This document shows positions 1 through 5,530 of a stretch of 8,320 nt of DNA, piece after piece. The position numbers and the translations under genes are program-made. Source of the stretch: Pseudomonadota bacterium (lineage in GTDB: Bacteria; Pseudomonadota; Alphaproteobacteria; Rhizobiales; Aestuariivirgaceae); assembly GCA_016522385.1 (NCBI GenBank), contig JAEKFU010000534.1, positions 1 through 8,320 on the forward strand. Reading direction: 5' to 3'. Positions within the stretch are counted from its first letter, which is position 1. Each line of letters opens with the position of its first letter. Under the pieces are notes generated by a model, which was not told the DNA's origin, did no database searches, and worked only from the letters and a program-made list of their open reading frames with translations.

Positions 1-2
1 GA

Positions 3-914
3 TTTGGCTCCGGCCTTCGCACAAGGCTAACATCAAAACGATCGACGTTTGAGCTTGCCAAGAAGCATTGTTTTCCGTCACCAGCGACGATTTACATCGA
101 GAACAACGACCACCTCAGGCAATTCTGGGATGAGGTACGAGCGCCGATCCTCATCAAACCGGAGTTTTCGGTCGATTGGCGAAGTGAGGAGGCGCGGTCA
201 AGGCTCGGCGTTGTCAAGGCCATCACGGCATCGAGCGAGCAAGAGCTAATGTCAGTCTACGAGCGGGTACGAACCATAACTGACAAGCTGATGGCTCAGG
301 AAATCATACCCGGGCCCGATGCGAACCTCCACTATTGGGCCGGATATGTCGATAGCGATAGCCGTGTGCGGGGCAGACTAGTTGGACAGAAAGCGCGTAT
401 CTATCCGACCCATATGGGATCGGCCACATATGTCAAGTTGGCGGATCGCCCCGATATGGAGAAGAACTGTGAAGAGTTCCTATCCAAGATAGGTTACAGG
501 GGAATTTGCGGTGTCGAGCTCAAACTTGATCCCAGAGATGGAATAGGCAAACTAATCGAGGTCAATCCGCGTTATGGGCTGTGGGATGAAATCGGCGTGC
601 CCCAGGGAGTGGATATTGCGGAACAGGCTGTGCTTTCAGCTTTTGGACAATCCGTTGATCCGTGCCGACCAGCTAGTTTTGAGCAGAGGTGGACGAACTT
701 GCTGCGTGATGTCCGCGCCTATAGAGCGTATCGTGCGGAGGGCCTACTGACGACCGGGCAATGGATGGAATCGCTGATGCCCCCGGTAATTGTCAGTGAC
801 TTTCCCGTTCTATCCGACCTCCCATATGTCGTTGGCAATCTGCGGCGGATGTTTCAGGAAGTGGGCAAATTGCTGTCGGCCAAAATTCGTGGGACCGGCC
901 AATCCCAGCACTGA
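3..914 (+). CDS. ATP-grasp domain ligase, 5' end cut by window edge
   Basis: The frame is open from base 3 to the TGA at 912-914 (303 residues visible), so the ATG at 249 is internal and not the start. Codons before it read as normal ATP-grasp sequence: a helix like STFELAKKH with a following FPSPATIY strand, then ILIKPEFS (visible residues 49-56), whose lysine is in the position of the ATP-contacting Lys of this fold. Further on come QEIIPGPD (100-107), the acidic Mg-binding GVELKLD (E172) and IEVNPRYG (185-192; E186, N188, R190), which is the typical metal/ATP signature of the COG3919-like 'predicted carboligase' branch. Family members join a carboxylate to an amine at the cost of ATP. Its position beside a glycosyltransferase suggests it adds an amino acid or similar group to a sugar or glycan precursor, which is inference. 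It is convergent with the glycosyltransferase. Fold confidence is high; substrate is unknown. Confidence 0.8.
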   Translation, partial: FGSGLRTRLTSKRSTFELAKKHCFPSPATIYIENNDHLRQFWDEVRAPILIKPEFSVDWRSEEARSRLGVVKAITASSEQELMSVYERVRTITDKLMAQEIIPGPDANLHYWAGYVDSDSRVRGRLVGQKARIYPTHMGSATYVKLADRPDMEKNCEEFLSKIGYRGICGVELKLDPRDGIGKLIEVNPRYGLWDEIGVPQGVDIAEQAVLSAFGQSVDPCRPASFEQRWTNLLRDVRAYRAYRAEGLLTTGQWMESLMPPVIVSDFPVLSDLPYVVGNLRRMFQEVGKLLSAKIRGTGQSQH

Positions 915-935
915 GGCAATATTTTTCAAGTATTG

Positions 936-1006
936 AGCTGAGCTTTACGTCGTAGCTGAGCGGCTAGCAAAAAGACCGCTAGGGGACTAGCCGATCTGAC
1001 CAGATC
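936..1006. terminator. Palindrome cluster between convergent genes, possible bidirectional terminator
   Basis: The 100-bp gap between the convergent ATP-grasp and glycosyltransferase genes holds a direct repeat AGCTGAGC (936-943 and 954-961). It also holds an inverted repeat CGGCTAG/CTAGCCG (961-967 and 987-993, 19-nt loop) and a tight inverted repeat GATCTG-AC-CAGATC (993-1006). Placement suits transcription termination in both directions. There is no clear T tract after the stems, so a canonical intrinsic terminator is not demonstrated. Confidence 0.35.
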
Positions 1007-1014
1007 GATTGGCT

Positions 1015-2145
1015 TCACGTGGATTCCATTCTTGTCAGAATGGACGCAGTGACCTCGGTCGCATGTTCAAGTGAATAATGTTGGCTAACATAGCGGCATG
1101 CCGCGCGCCCGACTTCTGGCGAAAAGTTCTGCAAAGCCGATGCAAGTCCGCTTTGAATTGCATCAGCATCATATCCGTCGATCAGATGGCCGGTTACCCC
1201 ATCCTCGACCAGCTCCAGCACGCCATCAGTTCTGGTTCCAACCACAATAAGACCCGAGCCCATCGCTTCGACGACCGATTTTGGCATACCCTCGCGAACT
1301 GAACACGTAATGTAAATTGAGTAGTTCTTGTGCAACTTCGCCAACTCGGTATTGGGAACAACGCCTTTAAATGTGACATCGGCACCAATCTTGATTACGA
1401 GTCCCTGCAATTCGGCTTTGAGCGGTCCGTCACCAAAAATATGAAGCGGGTGGCCAAGCTGCCCGCACGCAATAATCAAATTGGCAATATTCTTCACTTC
1501 CGCCAGCCTGCCTACAAACAGTAGTGGCCGGTTCTTGTCGTAAGAGGGGATTTGCGCAAAGGCCGCCAGATCGACGTAATTCGGTATCACCGTCACTTTC
1601 TGAGTTGTGCCAGAGGCCGTGTAATAGGCTTTCATGGTCTGGGATGTGACCCCAACATGATCGCTGAACCGTACCATTGCACGTTCGACGAGGCGTGCAA
1701 GGCTGTAGTTGATCGGTTTGCCTTCCTGTTTGAATCGAACTGAAAGTGGGTAACCACATCGGAACAATAGGGGTCTCCGAAAGCAAATTTTGCCAATCAA
1801 GCCGGCCCAAGAGCCGCTTACCTGAAAGGTATGCAATACGGTTACGTCGGAAAAGACTCCCTTGTGAATAAGAGGACCAAATAGTGAATAAATGATCGAT
1901 CCGATCCGTCCTGCCAGCCATCGCGGTGGGGTCAATACATCGACTTCTTCTGGCAAGCGGCCGTCTGCCCAACATTCAGCTAGGAAGCGGCGATCGTCGG
2001 GATTGTAGGTAAAGCAGTACACTTTATCGCAGTAACCAGTTTCGATGAGCCTGCAAAACAATGCGAGGTTACGTTCCAGAAGACCAAACTGGTCGGCGCG
2101 GATAAGTCCTGATCGAAATTCAAAAAACAGTATCAAACTCCGCAT
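1015..2145 (-). CDS. Glycosyltransferase family 4 (GT-B fold)
   Basis: A 376-residue retaining-type glycosyltransferase that would move a sugar from a nucleotide-sugar donor onto a growing glycan or lipid-linked acceptor at the cytoplasmic membrane face. The C-terminal donor domain is clear: VIPNYVD (187-193), LLFVGRLAEVKN (208-219), HIFGDGP (235-241), and the E-x7-E motif in EGMPKSVVEAMGSG (E285, E293) that contacts the donor nucleotide sugar. The N-terminal half (LHTFQVSGSWAG, LLFRCGYPLS) is the variable acceptor domain. Length is usual for GT4. The frame is open further upstream to a start at 2232, but residues before the ATG at 2143-2145 have no family character and that stretch is occupied by the end of the preceding gene, so 2145 is preferred. 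A weak GGTAGGG sits about 9 nt upstream. The preceding same-strand gene ends 10 bp away, suggesting a former operon. Donor and acceptor sugars cannot be told. Confidence 0.9.
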   Translation of the reverse strand: MRSLILFFEFRSGLIRADQFGLLERNLALFCRLIETGYCDKVYCFTYNPDDRRFLAECWADGRLPEEVDVLTPPRWLAGRIGSIIYSLFGPLIHKGVFSDVTVLHTFQVSGSWAGLIGKICFRRPLLFRCGYPLSVRFKQEGKPINYSLARLVERAMVRFSDHVGVTSQTMKAYYTASGTTQKVTVIPNYVDLAAFAQIPSYDKNRPLLFVGRLAEVKNIANLIIACGQLGHPLHIFGDGPLKAELQGLVIKIGADVTFKGVVPNTELAKLHKNYSIYITCSVREGMPKSVVEAMGSGLIVVGTRTDGVLELVEDGVTGHLIDGYDADAIQSGLASALQNFSPEVGRAACRYVSQHYSLEHATEVTASILTRMEST

Positions 2146-2155
2146 TGGCCGCGCC

Positions 2156-2354
2156 CTACCCGAAGCACCGCAGGCCGTCGAAGATATGGTAGCCTTCCAG
2201 GTGGTGCATATGATGCGTCGCGATGATGCCACGCGCGAGGCCCGGTTTGCACGAGTACAGGCGTTTTTCGCTATACTCTCGAAGGCTCAGGTGTTCTATT
2301 TTCATAAACGAAAACCCATACTCAAATTGATCCGCAATGTTGTGCACTAGTCTA
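2156..2354 (-). pseudogene. 3' fragment of IS-disrupted GIPC-transferase-N-like protein
   Basis: This leftward frame runs from the IS edge to a TAG at 2156-2158. It reads VHNIADQFEYGFSFMKIEHL, then ATHHMHHLEGYHIFDGLR close to the stop. It matches the usual ending of bacterial proteins related to the N-terminal domain of plant glucosamine inositolphosphorylceramide transferase (pattern: RP.QD...YGY...-I..L...Y.E..., then G.H..N..G...IDG.R). The family match is from memory of these patterns. The stop lies 10 bp before the glycosyltransferase start, which suggests co-transcription before disruption. On its own this fragment has no upstream start; the GTG at 2345-2347 is an internal codon. It joins in frame to the 3203-3604 fragment once the IS and one TA copy are removed. 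Confidence 0.65.
2353..2354. repeat. Left target-site duplication (TA) of the IS
   Basis: TA immediately outside the left inverted repeat, matched by TA at 3203-3204. A 2-bp TA duplication is usual for IS427-group elements of the IS5 family. It is supported independently because removing the IS plus one TA rejoins the broken host gene in frame, whereas an alternative 3-bp GTC assignment would leave a frameshift. Confidence 0.75.
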
Positions 2355-2373
2355 GGCTCAGGACCTATTAATT
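2355..2373 (+). repeat. Left inverted repeat of the IS
   Basis: GGCTCAGGACCTATTAATT. It pairs with the complement of 3184-3202 with two mismatches, at positions 11-12 (CT versus TC). Confidence 0.9.
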
Positions 2374-2431
2374 AACGGGTTTTCAAGATCGGGCAAATCA
2401 GATTCAAGACAGTAAACCAGGGAGGTTTGCC

Positions 2432-2800
2432 ATGTCTGATTTGTATTGGTTGTCGGATCGCCAGTTTAACCGGATGCGCCCGTATTTTCCGCTCGCCCAC
2501 GGGGTTCCGCGAACTGATGATCGCCGGGTGATCTCGGGGATTATCCACGTCATCCGCAACGGGCTTCGCTGGTGCGATGCGCCGGCCGAATACGGACCCC
2601 ACAAGACGCTGTACAATCGGTTTGTGCGCTGGAGCCGGATGGGCGTTTTCGACAAGATCTTCAGCAATCTGGCCGGCAAGGACGGCGAGCCGGACACCAT
2701 CCAGATCGACAGCACCCACATCAAGGCGCACCGGACAGCCTGCAGTCTGGCAAAAAAGGGGATGTTCCGCGCCACATTGGCCGTACGAAAGGTGGGTTAA
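2432..2800 (+). CDS. IS427-type transposase OrfA (upstream frame)
   Basis: A 122-residue product read if ribosomes do not shift frame. A good ribosome-binding site AGGGAGG (2419-2425) lies 6 nt before the ATG. It contains the DUF4096-type N-terminal domain of IS5 transposases (LSDRQFNRMRPYFP, then DDRRVISGIIHVIRNGLRWCD and YGPHKTLYNRFVRWSRMGVF), a DNA-binding region. It also holds the first catalytic aspartate (D93 in IQIDSTHIKAHR). It lacks the second Asp and the Glu, so alone it cannot be catalytic; in this group the short product is often thought to be regulatory. Confidence 0.85.
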   Translation: MSDLYWLSDRQFNRMRPYFPLAHGVPRTDDRRVISGIIHVIRNGLRWCDAPAEYGPHKTLYNRFVRWSRMGVFDKIFSNLAGKDGEPDTIQIDSTHIKAHRTACSLAKKGMFRATLAVRKVG

Positions 2801-3189
2801 ACTCCAAGCTGCACGCGGTCATCAATGCAGCGGGCAAGCCACTCATACTGGCGCTGACAGCCGGCCAGGTTTCCGATCATGTTGGCGCAAAAATTGTCTA
2901 CCCCGCTCTGCCGCAAGCCAGCACCCTGATCGCAGACATGGGCTATGACAGCGATGAATGGCGGCAAGCCCTGGCGGCACGGCAGATCACACCGTGCATT
3001 CCACCCATACCGAGCCGCAAGGCGCCCGTCGAATTCGATGCCATCCTATACACGCAGCGCCATAAGGTCGAAAACACCTTCAATCGCCTCAAAGATTGGC
3101 GACGCATCGCAACCCGATATGACCGATGCGCAGACCTCTTCCTCGCAGCGATCACAATCGCCGCAATCATCCTGTTCTGGTGCAATTAA
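2432..3189 (+). CDS. IS5/IS427-group DDE transposase OrfAB, made by -1 frameshift
   Basis: The functional transposase is assembled from two overlapping frames. OrfA is read to A AAA AAG at 2752-2758, then ribosomes slip back one base and continue in the downstream frame to the TAA at 3187-3189, giving 252 residues. The fusion has the full IS5 catalytic set: D93 (IQIDSTHIKAHR), D169 (LIADMGYDSDEW) and E214 within Y207-x2-R210-x3-E214-x6-K221, the classic IS4/IS5 YREK signature. The downstream frame alone is open from 2572 but has no family sequence before about 2758. The enzyme cuts at the IS ends and inserts at TA-containing targets. Nothing looks decayed. Confidence 0.88.
2752..2758 (+). other. 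-1 programmed ribosomal frameshift heptamer
   Basis: A AAA AAG lies exactly in phase with the OrfA codons (GCA AAA AAG), inside an A6G4 run. This is the classic bacterial -1 slippery heptamer, and the required shift (OrfA frame to downstream frame) is -1. Family-type sequence in OrfA stops and in the downstream frame begins right at this point. Confidence 0.8.
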
Positions 3190-3202
3190 TGAGTCCTGAG
3201 CC
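3184..3202 (-). repeat. Right inverted repeat of the IS
   Basis: Read inward: GGCTCAGGACTCATTAATT, 17 of 19 matching the left end. It overlaps the transposase stop codon, so the coding region runs into the right end as is common for compact IS5 elements. Confidence 0.9.
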
Positions 3203-3204
3203 TA
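3203..3204. repeat. Right target-site duplication (TA) of the IS
   Basis: TA directly outside the right inverted repeat, the partner of the TA at 2353-2354. Confidence 0.75.
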
Positions 3205-3604
3205 GTCATCTTGCCGTCTCTTGACGTAATGCGTCTGGCGTTTCTCGCTGTGCGCGCATCTGTGATTGTCGGATTAAATGCATGGGGTTCCATTACGTTG
3301 AGCAGGAGCGAATCGACCTTATAGACATATAACTCGCTACAATGATCATTGAAGCCGTCGTTAGAGAAATTGGTAAACATCCACCAGGCCCCATCGTGGT
3401 CAAGAATTGTTGTGTCGGCACATGATTCGCCCTGTGAAGACCGTTATGTGGAGGGACCAACGCGAGGGGTAGTCGTTGGCATTGCAAATCTCGATTTTCT
3501 GATTTTGTGCAGTCGTAGGGATCAAGTAGACCCCCCCGATCGATTGGGAACGCGAAGGGATATGAGAGCTAGTAAGAGGTCACCAGAGCATCGCCGGTCA
3601 CATT
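3203..3604 (-). pseudogene. 5'-side remnant of GIPC-transferase-N-like protein, multiply frameshifted
   Basis: Read leftward, family-like sequence continues across three frames. First comes LSYPFAFPIDRGG (about 3568-3530). Then VYLIPTTAQNQKIEICNA and NDYPSRWSLHITVFTG, down to about 3432. Then CADTTILDHDGAWWMFTNF and, nearer the IS, HAFNPTITDARTARNARR up to the IS edge. The order and spacing match the bacterial relatives of the glucosamine inositolphosphorylceramide transferase N-terminal (beta-propeller-like) domain: 'LSYPFVF..DG..YLIPE...N..IELYRA..FP..W', 'DAT...HDG.WWLF', 'HP.NP...D...ARPAGR'. Lesions are a TAG at 3569-3571 just before LSYPF, a frame change at the C7 run 3531-3537, another near 3415-3432, and the IS insertion. 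Upstream of about 3605 no further family sequence could be traced, so the 5' end is lost or unrecognisable. The function before decay was presumably in glycan assembly or modification. Confidence 0.6.
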
Positions 3605-3739
3605 GTCAAGTGGCCCGCAAACAGTCCTGCAGATTGTCGGTGTATTGAACGGGATAGTTTGGGCGAGTGTGCTGCTGTTTGACCGGGAATATGCGGCGCT
3701 CAGCATGCTGGGAATCGCCGAGGCTCGCCAACTTTGGCA
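3605..3739. other. Non-coding stretch at the boundary of the two gene modules
   Basis: No convincing gene on either strand. A plus-strand frame (3603-3839) crosses it but runs into the flavoprotein gene antisense and has no recognised family. The stretch contains a perfect 10-bp palindrome CAGCATGCTG (3701-3710). It also contains GCCAA-CT-TTGGC (3727-3738), directly after the leftward flavoprotein stop; this could weakly terminate that transcript but has a two-base centre and no T tract. Confidence 0.4.
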
Positions 3740-5416
3740 TTACCGGTCACCTGGCAGATTCAATTGCGCAAGGTCGGCAATGCGGACCGGTTTTGCTGGT
3801 GGTCGCGGTGCCCACAAATTAGACTCCGAGATCGTGTGAGGTTCTCGTGACGCGATCATTCGGGCGATCAAAGGTCCGCAATAACGTCCCTGACAACGTC
3901 CCATGCCGACACGTGTGACGCGTTTCAGGTTTCCCATCGACATTTCATTGCCAGCTTCAAGGACCTGTTTGACTTCGCCAAAGGTCAGTTCTTCGCACCG
4001 GCAGATGAGGGCGTTGTTCTCAATGTCTCCAAATACGTTGGCGGCAGGTTGAAAGAGTCTCCACAGCGCACGCTGGAATCGCCGATGGCGCCACAGCAGT
4101 GATCGGGCACGCGCGACTTTTCTGGATTGAGCGGCGGGCAGGGACAGTCCAAGGGCCTGGGAGGCCTTGGAACCGGCAACAATGCCTTCTGCCTCAGCGA
4201 TGCGTGCACCGCCCATCCGGGCGCAATCACCAATGGCGAAGACGTCGTCGCGGCTGGTGCGGCAGTTCTTGTCCCGCTCGGCGATGAGGGCACCGCTGTT
4301 AGGGTCCGCAATCTGTCGGCAGCCCAATGTGCGTAACAGTTCGTTCGACGGGCCAAAGCCATAGCCGAGGCAGACCGTGTCGACGTCAAACTCACTGTCA
4401 TATGGTTGCTGGTCAGGTAGGGCCTGCAACGTTACGTCAAGCCTGCGACTATCGCTGTTGCCGATGGCAGTCACCTTGGAAATTCGGTGGGCATAGATTA
4501 TCGGTGATCCTTGGCGCGACAAAGCGGCAATATAGCCAGCACCCCTGATGGTCAGATCAGGTGCTGTTGCCATCATTCTGGTTATAACGCCGACGGCGGA
4601 CAGCGAAGGTCGTCTGGCGGCCTCAACAACTGCGACAATCTCGGCGCCGGCAATGGCCAGTTCTGAGGCGACCTGGAAATTGAGAGGACCGTTACCGGCG
4701 ATCAGGATGCGGCGTCCGGCAAGTACACGATAGCTGCGTAACAGGGTTTGTGCAGCGCCGGTCGTTATCACGCCCGGCAATGTCCAACCAGGGAATGGCA
4801 GGCCGAGTTCATATGCTCCGGTTGCTACGATCAGCAGTTGCGGCCTGATCAGCTGTGTTCGTCCTTCAGCGGTCACCACCAGATCGCGCGGTTCAAAGAC
4901 GCCAGCGACCTGATAGCCGCGCAGGGCCTTGATGCCAGAATGTTCGACCGCTTCGATAAGATGACGTCCGTCGCGAAACTGGCGGTCATCGTGATCCGAA
5001 AGATCCAGGTCCCGCGTCGCCAGGGGCTGCTTGTAGAATTGGCCGCCAAGTTGCGGGCGCTCGTCAATGAGAAGGACATCTGCGCCCGCTGAAGCCGCGC
5101 TGAGCGCTGCGCACATGCCACCAGGGCCACCTCCGATCACGGCGATTTGCGGTGTGAGAGGTGTTTCAGTGGCAGGAGGCGTCTCGCTGCAGATGCTGAC
5201 ATGGCTTGTCTGGCGCCGCACGCTAACCGGCCGATCGACAGGCGTTAAACAGGCGCGTCGGGCTGGCGACCCGTCAATTTCGACCAGGCACTCCTGGCAC
5301 ACGCCCATTCCACAGAAAGGCCCCCGGGGTTCACCGCTTTGGGTGGTTCTCAGGTGGAATACGCAGGAAGCGGTCAACGCAGCCAAAAGACTCTCACCAC
5401 GGCGTGCCCTAAGCAC
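3740..5416 (-). CDS. FAD/[2Fe-2S] oxidoreductase, opine oxidase A / HcnB-like with fused ferredoxin domain
   Basis: A three-part redox flavoprotein, 558 residues from the GTG at 5414-5416. An N-terminal ferredoxin-type [2Fe-2S] domain has C35, C40, C43 and C56 (FCGMGVCQECLVEIDG ... RRACL). The FAD/NAD(P) two-dinucleotide domain has GGGPGG (95-100), a second nucleotide motif IAGNGPLNF (239-247) and the FAD-closing VFAIGDCAR (392-400). A C-terminal BFD-like [2Fe-2S] region has C472, C474, C508 and C513. This resembles the HcnA+HcnB, opine oxidase A or D-hydroxyproline dehydrogenase alpha/gamma subunits joined in one chain. Such proteins take electrons from an amine- or imino-acid-oxidising DAO-type partner, but no partner subunit is in the window. 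The frame stays open upstream to 5518, and the first ferredoxin beta strand (CIEINFEG) lies before the GTG, so the true start is probably upstream (see findings). It lies just after, and was probably co-transcribed with, the 5528-6502 gene. The exact substrate is unknown. Confidence 0.87.
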   Translation of the reverse strand: MLRARRGESLLAALTASCVFHLRTTQSGEPRGPFCGMGVCQECLVEIDGSPARRACLTPVDRPVSVRRQTSHVSICSETPPATETPLTPQIAVIGGGPGGMCAALSAASAGADVLLIDERPQLGGQFYKQPLATRDLDLSDHDDRQFRDGRHLIEAVEHSGIKALRGYQVAGVFEPRDLVVTAEGRTQLIRPQLLIVATGAYELGLPFPGWTLPGVITTGAAQTLLRSYRVLAGRRILIAGNGPLNFQVASELAIAGAEIVAVVEAARRPSLSAVGVITRMMATAPDLTIRGAGYIAALSRQGSPIIYAHRISKVTAIGNSDSRRLDVTLQALPDQQPYDSEFDVDTVCLGYGFGPSNELLRTLGCRQIADPNSGALIAERDKNCRTSRDDVFAIGDCARMGGARIAEAEGIVAGSKASQALGLSLPAAQSRKVARARSLLWRHRRFQRALWRLFQPAANVFGDIENNALICRCEELTFGEVKQVLEAGNEMSMGNLKRVTRVGMGRCQGRYCGPLIARMIASREPHTISESNLWAPRPPAKPVRIADLAQLNLPGDR

Positions 5417-5512
5417 AACTCCTTCAAAGTTAATCTCAATACAATCAGTGTTGTCACCCAGTTGCGCGTTTGTGGCGCGCAGACTGTTTGTGGCAGCGGA
5501 TTCGAGGTCAGT

Positions 5513-5530
5513 CAGGTTTCACGCTCCTCA
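5513..5530 (-). promoter_or_regulatory. Strong ribosome-binding site pointing to a CTG start for the flavoprotein
   Basis: On the minus strand the upstream gene's TGA is followed by AGGAG, then 8 nt, then CTG (5513-5515), in frame with the flavoprotein and with no stop after it. The frame contains no ATG, GTG or TTG between the TGA at 5519-5521 and the GTG at 5416. The GTG at 5416 has its nearest GGAG only 2 nt away, which is poor spacing. The nearby GTG at 5520-5522 runs into a stop within five codons. Confidence 0.4.

Larger units (their letters stand above)
2355..3202 (+). mobile_element. Complete IS5-family (IS427-group-like) insertion sequence, 848 bp
   Basis: The element is bounded by inverted repeats GGCTCAGGACCTATTAATT (2355-2373) and, read inward from 3202, GGCTCAGGACTCATTAATT, identical at 17 of 19 positions. 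It is flanked by a TA duplication. It carries one transposase split between two frames, a typical length (about 850 bp) and layout for the IS427 group of IS5. Both ends, the ribosome-binding site, the slippery site and the catalytic residues are intact, so it looks autonomous and recently mobile. It sits inside a leftward gene, with its transposase reading in the opposite direction to that gene. No outward promoter is evident. Confidence 0.92.

Noticed and set aside
49..249. Open frame of 66 codons at the left end
   Set aside because: It overlaps the ATP-grasp gene in another frame and is Arg/Ser-rich without family character; the frame from base 3 gives the real protein sequence.
249..914. 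ATG at 249 as the start of the ATP-grasp gene
   Set aside because: Upstream in-frame codons from base 3 encode typical ATP-grasp sequence including the KPEFS strand, so this ATG is internal.
2146..2232. Longer glycosyltransferase start at 2232
   Set aside because: The extra 29 residues look nothing like a GT4 N terminus and overlap the end of the upstream gene in another frame; MRSLILFFEF from 2145 is a normal first strand.
3203..3207. A 3-bp GTC target duplication for the IS (inverted repeats starting TAGGCTC)
   Set aside because: It is possible by sequence identity, but removing the IS with one GTC copy shifts the host gene out of frame, whereas the TA assignment restores it.
3603..3839. 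Plus-strand frame of 78 codons
   Set aside because: No recognised family, no clear ribosome-binding site, and it runs antisense into the end of the flavoprotein gene.
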